Shown one piece after another: positions 43,818 through 53,066 of a stretch of 64,000 bases of DNA (position 1 is the stretch's first letter; each line of letters opens with the position of its first letter). Source of the stretch: CBDCNP01 sp965222425 (lineage in GTDB: Bacteria; Acidobacteriota; Vicinamibacteria; Marinacidobacterales; DATDRI01). Below the pieces are notes generated by a model, which made no database searches, was not told the origin of the DNA, and was given only the letters and a program-made list of their open reading frames with translations. Position numbers and translations under genes: made by a program. The stretch lies in the NCBI GenBank assembly GCA_965222425.1, contig CBDCTW010000022.1:992001-1056000 (forward strand). Direction: 5' to 3'.

Positions 43818-45076
43818 GCGACAAGTTCTTCTACGGATGGTGGATCGTCGTCGCCGCCGCCGTCGGCCTCTTCATGTCTTCCAGTCCCATCGTCACTTAT
43901 ACCTTCGGCGTGTTCCTCATCCAGCTGAGCGGCGAGTTCGATTGGACGCGCGGGCAGATCTCGCTGGCTTTTTCTCTATCCATGTTGGCGTTTGCCGTGG
44001 CGCAGCCCTTTGTCGGCCGCATCCTCGATCGGTTCGGCGCCCGAAGGGTCATCGTCCCCGCGGTGCTCGTTTTCGGCGCGAGCTTCGCGTCGTTATCGCT
44101 CCTGACTTCGCAGCTTACCCACCTCTACGCCGTCTTCTTAGTCATGGGGGTGGTGGGCGGTGGCACGACGTCGATCGCCTACTTCGGAGTTCTCAGTCGA
44201 TGGTTCGTAAAACGCCACGGCATCGCGCTCGGACTCGCGCTCGCGGGTAATGGGCTGAGCGCCTTCATGATGCCGTCCCTGGCGCAGTTCCTCGTGGATA
44301 GCGTCGGCTGGCGCCAAGCCTATTTGGCGCTCGGGCTCATGACCGTCGTGGTGAGCATCCCGATCGTCGCGCTTCTACTGCGCGACAGCCCAGAGGCGAT
44401 GGGGTTGGAGCCCGACGGCCACCCACCGACAGACTCCCAATCGAAGAGTCCCCCCGAGGAACCTTCGTCACCGATGGGTGGGATGAGAGGGATGAGCGGG
44501 CGAGAAGCGCTCCGCACCTCGACCTTTTGGGTCATCGTGATCCCTTTTCTTCTCATGTCGACGGCCCTCGTAGGTTGCATGACGCACTTGGTGCCGATGC
44601 TGACCGATCGTGGGGTCGCGATCCAGACTGCAGCCTTTGCGACGTCTGTCATGGGCGGAGCCACGATGATAGGGCGGATCACCATCGGCTACTTGCTCGA
44701 TCGTTTCTTCGCGCCCCGGGTGGCGATGACATTTTTCGCCGTCGCGCTATTCGGCATCTTTCTCCTGTGGAGCGAGGCGACCGGTGCCTTGGCATTTCTG
44801 GGTGCGTTCGTCATCGGCTTCGCGGCAAGTGCCGACACCACGCTCCCCTACTTGGTAACGAAGTTTTTCGGCCTCAAGACGTTCGGAGAGATCTACGGCC
44901 TGGTGGTAGCGTGCAACGTGATGGGCTGGATGGCTGGCCCGGTGATCCTGGGATTCGCTTTCGACTGGATGGGATCGTACCGAACGATGCTCGGGGCGTT
45001 AATGGTCGTGCTTCTGGTGGCGATCGGCCTGATGGGGCTTTTGGCGTCACGACGCCCCGTGGAGACGAACGGTTAA
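43814..45076 (+). CDS. MFS transporter, copy 1 (monocarboxylate/OFA-type)
   Basis: A 420-residue major-facilitator protein with 12 helices and a central cytoplasmic loop (residues about 190-220). Signatures are FYGWWIVVAAAVGLFMS at helix 1 and GRILDRFGARRVIVPAV in loop 2-3, as in oxalate/formate-antiporter-like and monocarboxylate transporters. Cargo unknown; co-transcription with the LLM enzyme suggests uptake of its substrate. Copy 2 at 51602 is highly similar along its length. A perfect 7-bp hairpin (45090-45108) follows. Confidence 0.88.
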   Translation: MSDKFFYGWWIVVAAAVGLFMSSSPIVTYTFGVFLIQLSGEFDWTRGQISLAFSLSMLAFAVAQPFVGRILDRFGARRVIVPAVLVFGASFASLSLLTSQLTHLYAVFLVMGVVGGGTTSIAYFGVLSRWFVKRHGIALGLALAGNGLSAFMMPSLAQFLVDSVGWRQAYLALGLMTVVVSIPIVALLLRDSPEAMGLEPDGHPPTDSQSKSPPEEPSSPMGGMRGMSGREALRTSTFWVIVIPFLLMSTALVGCMTHLVPMLTDRGVAIQTAAFATSVMGGATMIGRITIGYLLDRFFAPRVAMTFFAVALFGIFLLWSEATGALAFLGAFVIGFAASADTTLPYLVTKFFGLKTFGEIYGLVVACNVMGWMAGPVILGFAFDWMGSYRTMLGALMVVLLVAIGLMGLLASRRPVETNG

Positions 45077-45089
45077 TCCGTAGGTAGCC

Positions 45090-45108
45090 GTCCTTCCTTG
45101 CGAAGGAC
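45090..45108 (+). terminator. 7-bp hairpin after the MFS gene, no U-tract
   Basis: GTCCTTC-CTTGC-GAAGGAC is a perfect stem-loop 13 bases after the MFS stop. No T-run follows, so termination is uncertain; it could protect the 3' end. Confidence 0.35.
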
Positions 45109-45153
45109 TAGAATGTCTCACCCGTCGTTCAGCCTCTTCTCAAGGAGCTCGCC

Positions 45154-45876
45154 ATGAACGGAAGTCGTCTCGTCATCGTAATAGTTTTGGCCGTGTTCTC
45201 AAGGGCCGTCCCGCTCTACGCTCAATTTGGCACGAACTACGCCGCCGCGAAGCACGGCGGTAATTACATGCACAACTTCTACTTTCCGCCGGCACCGAGC
45301 TCGACGCCGTGGGCGCCGGATTGGTCGCCCGACGGTGAGTGGATCGCGGTCGCCATGAGCGGCTCCATCTGAAAAGTCGACCCGAAGACCGGCCAAGCGT
45401 GGGAGCTGACGTACAACGAGAAATACCATTCGCTTCCGGATATCTCGCCCGACGGCAAGTGACTCGTATACACCCGTCCCGTCCACAACGGTCAATGGGC
45501 GGGAGACGCAATCGCGATCACCAAAGACAATAACTACGGCAACGACCGCTTGTACTTCGGACCGTGGGACATGGCGATCACGCCGACTTGGCTTCCGGAC
45601 GGCCGTGAGCTTCTGATCGTTTCGAACCGCAACGTGCCATTGGGCTCGGGGAACGTCCTACGGGTGCCGGTGGCGGCGGATGGGGTCGAAGAAGCGCAAA
45701 CGGTGTTGTCGGAGCAGACGCTCTACCGCACGCGGCCGGACGTCTCGCTCGACGGCAAGCGTTTCATCTACGCGTCGACCGGAGGCTCGGCGGATCAGTT
45801 CACGAATCTCTACGTGCAGCCAACGGTGGGCGGTGAGCCCTACAAGATGACATTTTTGAGTCAAGCCCATTCTTAG
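45154..45876 (+). pseudogene. exported TolB-like beta-propeller gene with two TGG-to-TGA stops
   Basis: ATG 45154 with AAGGAG upstream opens a signal peptide and AQFGTNYAAAKHGGNYMHNF. The frame is interrupted by TGA at 45370 (SGSI-stop-KVDPKTG) and 45460 (SPDGK-stop-LVYTR). Both positions should be Trp in WD40-like propeller repeats. The frame otherwise continues through DMAITPTWLPDGRELLIVSN to FLSQAHS, where IS type B begins. Relatives have this propeller fused to a C-terminal amidohydrolase, which is missing here. Two nonsense mutations plus truncation make it dead. Confidence 0.8.
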
Positions 45877-47279
45877 TTGAAACTCTCCACGGCTCACGAT
45901 TACGCGACCTTCTTCTTCGATACGGTTGATGTCTTCGCCTCGATCTTCAGTTCGCGCTTGAGAGCTTCGCGAAGCTTGGGAAGAGGACGGTAGCCCACCA
46001 CCTTCCTGAGGCGCGGTTCGATGTCCACGAGCGCGGTCGCCAGCCATCGCTGGCGTTGGCTCGAGTGCTTCCAGTGGTCGACCTTCGCGCAGCGTTCCTC
46101 GACGAGAACATTGACGGATTCAAGGCAGTTCGTCGTCTTGAACGAACGGCCCAACACCGCGTACACGCCGAGACGATGCATGGTCAGTGTCTCCTCGAGT
46201 CCTTCCTCCAAGCTGCCAGCTGCAGATTGGTTTCGCTCTTCTAACTCACCGTGAAGTTGCTCGAGCGCAGCGAGGGCCTCTTTGTACTCCGCCCTGTTGT
46301 AGGCCCGCTGAAGCCGCTTGCGCAAGGACGCCTGCTCGCCTTTGGACAGGTAGCTCACCACGTTTTCACGTTTGTGCCATTGGCAGCGTTGTATCAGGGC
46401 CCGCTTGCGGAATGCCTTCTTGACTGCCGCGTGGAGACCCTTGCCGCCATCGATGATCACCAGCAGACCCTGGGAGATATCCAGTCCCCGATCGAGAAGT
46501 GAACGCAGGAACGGCGTCAACACTTGCGCGTTCTCCGTGTCTGTCTCCACGAAGCCCATGAAGCGTTTTTCCCCGGAAAGCGTGATGCCCAGAGCCACCA
46601 CCATCGTGGCGTCGGCGAACGTCTGCCCGTTCAGGAACAGCGCCACCACATCCTCGCCGGACAGCTCCCGTTCCTGCATCTCCCGGAGCTTCGCCGCGCT
46701 CGCTTGCACGAACCCTCGGGACACCGTCGAGCTCGACAGTCCGATGGCGTCCGGAATCCCTTCCGCTGCCGCCTCGTAGTTGCGACAGGAGATTCCGTAC
46801 AGAACTCGTTTCAGCAGAAGATCATTCACCTCACCGCCGTGGCTCAACGCCTCGTACGAGCGAAGCGGAATCTCTCCTCCCTCGATGCTCTGAACCCGGG
46901 GCACACGGATCGGTACCCGCTGGCCGGCAAGCCCTACCGTGCCAGGGTTGCTTCCGTGGCGGCGGCCACGCGCCCACTCTTCCTTGCGAGCGTATCGCTC
47001 CCCACCCAACGCTTTCACTTCGTCGTCGAGCAACTCGTGAACGCGCATTAGCCCCAGCGGGACCAACGAACGAATCATCTCTACCTTGGCATCCAGCTCG
47101 AACTCCGCGTACTCCTCGCGACTCACGATCTCGACCTCACCCAAACGACGTGACTTCTTGCGTTTCTTGACCGAACGTAGCAGACTTCCCATCTCGGCTC
47201 CTTTCTTCGCGGCTTGATGTTGTTTTGTCCAACGTCATCAAACCACGGGGTTCGGAGCCGTTTCAATTTTCAACTAAGA
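45871..47279 (-). mobile_element. IS256-family element type B (about 1.41 kb)
   Basis: The ends share TCTTAGTTGAAA and, further in, ACGGCTC as inverted repeats. No matching target duplication is seen: the left flank is a propeller gene and the right flank a pentapeptide-repeat relic, so one side was rearranged after insertion. Only one copy is in the window. Confidence 0.8.
45900..47192 (-). CDS. IS256-family transposase, type B, first catalytic Asp replaced by Asn
   Basis: A 430-residue Mutator-type transposase. Conserved blocks are VPIRVPRVQS, VIIDGGKG (second Asp), QRCQWHKRENVVSYL and FKTTNCLESVN (Glu). The first catalytic motif, normally FLDG, reads LFLNGQTFA, so the first Asp is Asn (a G-to-A change at codon position 1). 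DDE enzymes need this Asp for metal binding, so the protein should be inactive although the frame is full length. It has only distant similarity to type A and type C. Confidence 0.88.
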   Translation of the reverse strand: MGSLLRSVKKRKKSRRLGEVEIVSREEYAEFELDAKVEMIRSLVPLGLMRVHELLDDEVKALGGERYARKEEWARGRRHGSNPGTVGLAGQRVPIRVPRVQSIEGGEIPLRSYEALSHGGEVNDLLLKRVLYGISCRNYEAAAEGIPDAIGLSSSTVSRGFVQASAAKLREMQERELSGEDVVALFLNGQTFADATMVVALGITLSGEKRFMGFVETDTENAQVLTPFLRSLLDRGLDISQGLLVIIDGGKGLHAAVKKAFRKRALIQRCQWHKRENVVSYLSKGEQASLRKRLQRAYNRAEYKEALAALEQLHGELEERNQSAAGSLEEGLEETLTMHRLGVYAVLGRSFKTTNCLESVNVLVEERCAKVDHWKHSSQRQRWLATALVDIEPRLRKVVGYRPLPKLREALKRELKIEAKTSTVSKKKVA

Positions 47280-47282
47280 TTG

Positions 47283-47360
47283 GCATACTTTCTGAGCGGC
47301 GCGACGCTTATAGGAGCCAATTTGAGCGGAGCCGATCTTAGAAACGCCAAGCTCTATGGG
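47283..47360 (+). pseudogene. pentapeptide-repeat protein relic
   Basis: The frame reads AYFLSGATLIGANLSGADLR then NAKLYG, that is five consecutive A(D/N)LxG-type pentapeptide units. It begins at the edge of IS type B and ends where a transposase relic starts, so both ends are lost. Confidence 0.7.
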
Positions 47361-47510
47361 GTTCCTCCACCACCGCTCCGGAGGCAGCCGAAACCTCCGC
47401 CTCCAGCGCCTCGACTAGCATCCAGCGAGCCCCTTCCGGAGCCAGCGCATCCAGCTTTCCCGCGAACTCATCCTTCTTTTTTTTCGGTGGATCCTGTATT
47501 CTCCAGCATC
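47361..47510 (-). pseudogene. N-terminal relic of a fourth IS256-family transposase
   Basis: Read leftwards, the sequence gives PPKKKKDEFAGKLDALAPEG then ARWMLVEALEAEVSA, the typical start of another IS256-family transposase lineage. It stops being recognisable at 47361, joined to the pentapeptide relic. No terminal repeats were identified. Confidence 0.65.
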
Positions 47511-47752
47511 GGCGTTTCCTTCCCCCGGTTGTGCTAAACCGGTGTTTCCGTTCTCGTGTTCAGAGGACTAAACTACTGGCAATCCTCCTTGCCCCGGCGA
47601 CTGGTTGGATTCTACGGGATGCGGTTGAAAGGCCCTGTACCTGTGCCACCCGCCGCTAACGCGCGCAGATGATTCAGGATGTCAACGGTCCTTAGCGGCA
47701 AGCGGAGGGGGTTGTGTTGCGGGAATCGAGGGCTAGAGTGTCCACACGGCGG
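47511..47752. other. gene-free stretch
   Basis: I see no gene or convincing structure here. It probably holds the lost end of the fourth IS256-type element and the upstream region of the binding-protein gene. Confidence 0.35.
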
Positions 47753-48030
47753 ATGAAGACAAGGGCATTACGAACGAAAGTTCGAGGTCCTTTCACAATC
47801 CTGTTCATTACTCTCCTGGCCGGCGCCACCGAGATTACCTGCCAGCGGCCGGCGAGTTCCGCGCTCACCGTTGCTATAGCTGGCTGGCCTGGCTCTCTGG
47901 ATCCGGACTATGCCAGGACCCGCATTGGTTTGACGCTTGCGTTCAACGTTTACGAGCAGATTATGAAAAACGAACTCAAGAGTCTGCCCAACGGATCGAG
48001 GCTCGGGGACCCGAGGGTCAAGTCTTAATT

Positions 48031-49400
48031 TTCCTGTCAAATCTCCGTACGGTTCCCCGCGCTCGGTTAAGCTGCTGATTCCTCCGACGTGCCTTGCGGG
48101 AGAAGCTCGTTGCGAAGCTCCTCGACTTTCCTAGCGGCGAAGACATCCATCCTCACGCCGCGCCATTTGTTTGCGACGGCCAAGAGCACAGCGAACGAGA
48201 GTTTCATCGCGGCCTCCTCGGTGAAGAAGTGAGGAATGACCTTTGTGCGACGTTTGTGCTCTCCGAACGTGCGCTCAAGTAGATTCGACGTGCGAAGCCT
48301 TTTGTGATGCGCCGCAGGAAGGCGTAGCGCCTGAAGACACGCTTCGAGGGTCTCTTCCATGCACTTCATCGCGCTCGGGAATCGTTGACGGTACCGAGCG
48401 ATCACCTCCCGACCCTTCTTCAGCCCTTGCTCGTAGCTGTTCGCATGGAACAACTCAAGGATGGCCGCCTTGAGTTCGTCGCGCACTTCCTTCGGAGCCT
48501 TGCCCAGGATGTTCTCGAGGCGGTGCTTCTGGCAACGTTGCTTGAGGCTTCGAGGGAAGACCTCTGCGATCGCTTTGAGCACTCCAGGATTCCCGTCCGT
48601 CACGATGAGCAACGGCTCCCTCATTCCTCGGGCCACCATCTCCTGCAAGAACCCCTTCCAGTTCTCGTAGGATTCTCGGTTGCCGACACCGATATGAAGA
48701 AGAACTCGCGTCCCATCAGCGCGATAGCCGGTCGCAACGAGGATGGGCTCTTTCCTCTCCGCTCCTTGGTGGTAGCGCAGGTACGTGCCGTCGAGCTCGA
48801 GATACAACAGCTTCTCGTTCGAGAGATCCCGTTTTCGAAACGCCTCGAAATCCTCCGACAGACACCGTGTGACCCGGCTCACCACCGACTTCGAGACACC
48901 CGTGCCGCTCAGCACGTCCGCGAACGTCGCCTCAATGTCACGCGTCAACATCCCGTGGACGTACATCCGCGCGATCAGTTCATCGAGTTTCTCGGTCCGG
49001 CTCACGTAGGCGTCGAGAATCTTTGACTGAAACACCTTCTCTGTTTCTCGTACCTGCGGCACTTGCACCGTTACCGCTCCCTCGCCCGTGAGGACCCGAT
49101 GCGACTCATACCCGTTGCGTCGTCCCTTCTCCTTCGTCGTTGCCGGAGCGTTCTCATAGTAATTTCGACCCAACGCCTCCGTCACCTCGCGCTCCAACGC
49201 ATATTGAAGCATCATCTGAGCTCCCGACCGGACGATCTCCGAGAGATTCATCTCCCCAAATACCAGTTGTTCCTCGAACTGCTTGAGCAATCGCTGACTC
49301 GGTAGTACCTTTCCCATGATGTATGGTTCTCCTTTTCTGTCCCCATGACGGGGACGGGTTTGAGCTTGGGGAACCATACATCGTTTTTCTTTGACAGGAA
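48031..49400 (-). mobile_element. IS256-family element type C (about 1.37 kb)
   Basis: Both ends begin TTCCTGTCAAA as inverted repeats. The flanks are TCTTAATT (48023-48030) and TCTTAAGA (49401-49408), a target duplication with six of eight bases still matching. It interrupts a substrate-binding-protein gene. Confidence 0.82.
48067..49317 (-). CDS. IS256-family transposase, type C
   Basis: A 416-residue Mutator-type transposase of a different lineage from types A and B. Motifs are LYLELDGTYLRY (first Asp), IVTDGNPGVLKA (second Asp), QRCQKHRLENIL and SNLLERTFGEHKRRTKVIPH (Glu). I start at ATG 49317, preceded by AGGAGAA; an in-frame start at 49377 lies nearer the IS end and lacks this site. 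No lesion is visible. Confidence 0.92.
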   Translation of the reverse strand: MGKVLPSQRLLKQFEEQLVFGEMNLSEIVRSGAQMMLQYALEREVTEALGRNYYENAPATTKEKGRRNGYESHRVLTGEGAVTVQVPQVRETEKVFQSKILDAYVSRTEKLDELIARMYVHGMLTRDIEATFADVLSGTGVSKSVVSRVTRCLSEDFEAFRKRDLSNEKLLYLELDGTYLRYHQGAERKEPILVATGYRADGTRVLLHIGVGNRESYENWKGFLQEMVARGMREPLLIVTDGNPGVLKAIAEVFPRSLKQRCQKHRLENILGKAPKEVRDELKAAILELFHANSYEQGLKKGREVIARYRQRFPSAMKCMEETLEACLQALRLPAAHHKRLRTSNLLERTFGEHKRRTKVIPHFFTEEAAMKLSFAVLLAVANKWRGVRMDVFAARKVEELRNELLPQGTSEESAA

Positions 49401-50046
49401 TCTTAAGACATCACCACCCGAGTAAGCAGGTCCCGCAGCTCCTGGACAAAATTGAAGTGTCAGACGACGGAAAGACTTGGACTCTCACTGTCCGTAGAGG
49501 CCAGAAGTTCTCCGATGGGACACCGATAACCGCAGAGACCCTCCGTTACCTGTTTGAGCGGGGCCTGGCCCTTACGGACTCGGGGTCCTCTTTCATCTAC
49601 ACAAAGGTCATGGGGTTGACTGACATCGCGAACGTGAAGATCGTCGGGCCAATGCAGCTCACGGTGACGACGAATCACATCATGCCCTACTTCCCGAAGC
49701 TGTTCACCCTGTCCAACACCGTTGCGAAGAATCCTGCGGTAATCAGGCAGCATGCGACTTCTGGGGACCCCTACGCGAAGGCTTGGCTGGCGCAGAACAC
49801 CGCAGGCTACGGTCCTTACAGCATAGCCTCATCTACGCAGGGGACTGAAATCATGCTTCGCGCCAACCCGGACTATGTTGGTGACCCGAAACCGAAGATG
49901 GCAAACGTAATTCTTCGCGTTGTCCCTGACTCCGCAACACGGTTGCAACTTCTCAAGACCGGCGCAGTGGACATAGCTGAGTATTTGACACCTGAGCAAG
50001 TATCGTCGCTCAAAGGTGCAGATGGTATTACCGTTGTTTCCCAGCC

Positions 50047-51507
50047 GGGGGATGTCCCGGCCGATGTTGAATTTGGTCGGGTAGCGGCGGCACCTGTGAA
50101 TACTCTTAGGCAGCAAACTCATCGCTGTCAAGAGATTTCTGTTTGCTTCTAAGCGCGTGAACGAGAGCGCCCATATGGCGATAGCCTTTGATACGCCGGA
50201 ACTTTTTCTGCGCGGTGACGACGCCAAGAGCGGTTCATCGGCGAACCATGGAAGGACTCTTCCAACGCTTGACGTTTCTCGATACTCTGCGAATGGTTCC
50301 GTTGAGATTTTCAATGGCGTTCGTCGTGGCAAGAGACTGGCGAAGTAAGGCGGGCGGCGCGAGCTTCACGACCGTGAGTGTTTCTTCCATCCCTTCACGA
50401 AGGCTTCCGGCAGCTTCGTCGTAGCCGTTTCGCTCGAGCCACGACACCAATGCCTGAAGTCGCTTGCGCGCCTTGTCGGCACTCTTGCACTTGTAGGCTT
50501 CCTTCATCGTCTGGAGCACGTAGGCGTGACGAGACTTGGGAAGGTACGAGCGAAGATTTCGGAGTTTATGGATCTGGCACCTTTGGATGACCGCGAGGTC
50601 CCCCAAAACGTCGACGAGTGCCTTGCGGATGCCTTTGCCTCCGTCCACTACGCAGAGAATCGACTCATCGACGCGCAAGCCTCGCTCGAGAAGGTCCTGC
50701 AACATCGCGGTGCACATCCGAGAGTTCTCCGTCGAGCCCAGCCATATACCCAGGGGCACCTTCGTTCCATCTATTGTGATACCTAGAGTTACGACGACGG
50801 TCTGTCCGGCCACCTCAAGGCCATCCAGCATCAGTGCCGCAAGCTCGAACTCCTCTAGCCGCCGAGACAGGTATTCCTCGAGCTTCTTAGTCGTCTGGCT
50901 CACGAGGTGACGGCTGGCGGCACTCTTACTCGTGCCACGAGACTTCAACTTGGCCGCGGGTTTGTCCAGACTCGATTCGTAATTTCGGGTCGATACGCCC
51001 ACCAAGATCTGATTCAACACTCGCTCTGGAAGCGGGTCTTCTTCGCGGAAGGCTTCGAAGTGTGGAAGCGACGCCTCCGCGCCCGACTTCGAGCGAACTC
51101 GAGGTCGCGACACTTGGATGCGACGACCACCGAAGCTCAGCTCTCCGTTCGTGCTCCCCCAGTGGTTATGAGTTCGCTCCTTCTCGTGCTTGCCCTTGAG
51201 CCCCGCGATCTCCTCGGCGTCCTCTCCGAGCAGTAGGTGCAGAGCTGTCAGTCCTTGCTCGTACACCCATTCCGTCAGATCCGCCTTCGTGGCCGCGATC
51301 CCAGCTATCATCGGTAGCAGTATCTGACCGACTTGGCCAACTACCTTGCCCGTAGGCGAGTGCGTTTGCTTTCTTACTGGCTTCTTTGATTTCCTAGGCA
51401 TTGGTGGCTCCTTGTCCCCCTCTGGAGACGGTTTATTGGCAGACCTATTCTTAGGCCGGCCAAGGAGCCGCAGCTACCCCAAATTCAACATCCGGCGGGA
51501 CATCCCC
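50047..51507 (-). mobile_element. IS256-family element type A, copy 2 (1461 bp, no target duplication)
   Basis: Ends match copy 1 (GGGGATGTCCCG). The flanking octamers TCCCAGCC and GCGCCAAG differ, so the flanks come from different loci: a binding-protein gene on the left, an LLM-gene tail on the right. This indicates IS-mediated deletion or inversion after insertion. Confidence 0.92.
50106..51401 (-). pseudogene. type A transposase, copy 2, nonsense mutation
   Basis: Identical in layout to copies 1 and 3 but with TGG changed to TGA (stop at 50235-50237) after SPSMVRR, so translation ends at residue 388 of 431. It also has Gly for Arg in LLGEDAEE. The missing C-terminal 43 residues lie after the catalytic Glu, so residual activity cannot be excluded. 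Confidence 0.9.
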
Positions 51508-51566
51508 GCGCCAAGAAAGTGAGATGGTAATGGCCGTCGTCGAGAATAAAGAAAACAAAGAACCCA

Positions 51567-51605
51567 ATCGCGGGCGAGGAGATCATCCCCCACTTCCAAA
51601 CATGA
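51567..51605 (+). pseudogene. last 12 codons of a second LLM oxidoreductase gene
   Basis: IAGEEIIPHFQT followed by TGA that overlaps the MFS start as ATGA, exactly as at 43779-43817 (IAGEEIIPHFRT). The rest of the gene is gone; IS type A copy 2 ends 59 bases upstream. Confidence 0.85.
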
Positions 51606-52843
51606 GCGAAAAGCTCTTCTACGGATGGTGGATCGTCGTCGCGGCCGCCGTCGGCCTCTTCATGTCGTTCAACCCGATCGTTACCTATACGTTCGGCGTC
51701 TTCCTCATCCAGTTGAGCGGCGAATTCGAGTGGACACGGGGGCAGATCTCTCTGGCCTATTCCCTAGCTATGTTGGCGTTTGCGGTGGCGCAGCCCTTCG
51801 TGGGCAGGATCCTCGATCGGTTCGGGGCCCGAAGGGTCATTGTCCCCGCAGTTCTCATTTTCGGCTCGAGCTTTGCGTCACTATCCCTCTTGACCTCGAA
51901 GCTCGCCCACTTCTATGGAGTCTTCCTTCTCATAGGCGCGGTGGGCGGGGGCACGACATCGATCGCCTACTTCGGGGTTCTCAGCCGGTGGTTCGTAAAG
52001 CGCCGCGGCATCGCGCTTGGCCTCGCGCTCGCGGGAAATGGGTTGAGCGCTTTCGTCATGCCGACACTGTCTCAATTCCTCGTGGATAGCTTCGGTTGGC
52101 GGCAAGCCTATCTGGTGCTCGGACTTATGTCCGTGGTGGTAAGTATCCCGATTGTCGTGCTCTTACTACGCGAGACCCCGGAGGCGATGGGGTTGGAGCC
52201 AGACGGCCGAGTAACGACGGACTCCCAACCGAAGCGCCCCGCCGAGGAATCTGTGTCGCCGATGAGCGGCCGAGAAGCGATCCGCACCTCGACCTTCTGG
52301 CTCATCGTGATCTCTTTTCTTCTCATGTCGACGGCCCTCGTAGGTTGCATGACGCACTTGGTACCGATGCTGGCCGACCGCGGCCTCACCGCCCAGACCG
52401 CCGCCTTCGCGGCATCGGTCCTCGGCGGCGCCACGCTGGTAGGACGGATCACCGCCGGCTATCTGCTTGATCGGTTCTTCGCGCCCCGTGTGACGCTGAC
52501 GTTCTTCGCGTTGGGGCTGTTCGGTATCTTACTCCTTTGGAGCGAGGCCCCAGGTGCGCTCGCGTTTCTGGGTGCGTTCGTCATCGGCTTCGCTGCGAGC
52601 GCCGACACCACTCTTCCCTACTTGGTGGCGAAGTTTTTCGGTCTGAAGGCGTTCGGAGAGATCTTCGGTTTGGCAGTAGCGTGCAACATCCTGGGCTGGG
52701 TGGCCGGCCCGGTGATCCTGGGTTTCGCCTTCGACTGGATGGGGTCCTACCGAACCATGCTCGGGATGTTGATGGTCGTGCTACTGGTGGCGGTCGGCCT
52801 CATGGCGATTCTGGCGGCGCGACGCCCACCCGAGCTCAGCTAG
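51602..52843 (+). CDS. MFS transporter, copy 2
   Basis: A 413-residue paralog of the MFS transporter at 43814, similar along its whole length, including MSEKLFYGWWIVVAAAVGLF and GRILDRFGARRVIVPAV; the central loop is shorter by about seven residues. The true start is ATG 51602, matching copy 1, although the frame is open back to 51524. Its former partner LLM gene survives only as a tail. A terminator follows at 53002. Promoter supply after the IS-mediated deletion is unclear. Confidence 0.87.
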   Translation: MSEKLFYGWWIVVAAAVGLFMSFNPIVTYTFGVFLIQLSGEFEWTRGQISLAYSLAMLAFAVAQPFVGRILDRFGARRVIVPAVLIFGSSFASLSLLTSKLAHFYGVFLLIGAVGGGTTSIAYFGVLSRWFVKRRGIALGLALAGNGLSAFVMPTLSQFLVDSFGWRQAYLVLGLMSVVVSIPIVVLLLRETPEAMGLEPDGRVTTDSQPKRPAEESVSPMSGREAIRTSTFWLIVISFLLMSTALVGCMTHLVPMLADRGLTAQTAAFAASVLGGATLVGRITAGYLLDRFFAPRVTLTFFALGLFGILLLWSEAPGALAFLGAFVIGFAASADTTLPYLVAKFFGLKAFGEIFGLAVACNILGWVAGPVILGFAFDWMGSYRTMLGMLMVVLLVAVGLMAILAARRPPELS

Positions 52844-53001
52844 CCGCCGTTGCGTTCAAACTGAGAGAACATCTGCTCTCTGCGCAGCCGGGTGTGCCGC
52901 CCCGATAGCTATCCTCGCTGCAAGTCTTGTCGGGAATTCCCTACGTTCACTCGCTCGACCTGACTACCACCATTTCTCTTTTCAAACACTGAGATCTGAA
53001 C

Positions 53002-53020
53002 AGCGTGAGGCACGCTTTTT
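53002..53020 (+). terminator. rho-independent terminator after MFS copy 2
   Basis: AGCGTG-AGG-CACGCT followed by a T-run (TTTTT at 53016-53020). It lies 160 bases after the MFS stop and just before IS type A copy 3. Confidence 0.6.
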
Positions 53021-53066
53021 GCGGAAGGTGAAGATCCAGATCAATGTGAGGTAGGACCCGTTTTCC

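Larger units (their letters stand above)
47753..50046 (+). pseudogene. peptide-type (family 5) substrate-binding protein gene, interrupted twice
   Basis: The 5' part (from ATG 47753) has a signal peptide and SALTVAIAGWPGSLDPDYAR then LTLAFNVYEQIMKN. Frame is lost near 47980. IS type C (48031-49400) interrupts it, after which KIEVSDDGKTWTLTVRRGQK, FSDGTPITAETLRYLFERGL and AQNTAGYGPY follow, all typical of DppA/NikA-like binding proteins. At 50046 it is cut again by IS type A copy 2, and the C-terminal half is not in the window. It would have served a peptide-type ABC importer; the dpp operon at 34.9-38.6 kb lacks a binding-protein gene, but a link between them is only a guess. Confidence 0.82.

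Noticed and set aside
45370..50237. TGA at Trp positions as a sign that UGA is recoded to Trp
   Set aside because: Intact genes end at TGA in the right place (bioDA, gcdA, LLM gene, hyuB), and the TGA-bearing genes are truncated or multi-copy relics. Ordinary nonsense mutation explains them.
51524..51601. N-terminal extension of MFS copy 2
   Set aside because: The extra 26 codons overlap the LLM tail in another frame and are absent from copy 1; ATG 51602 matches the copy 1 start.
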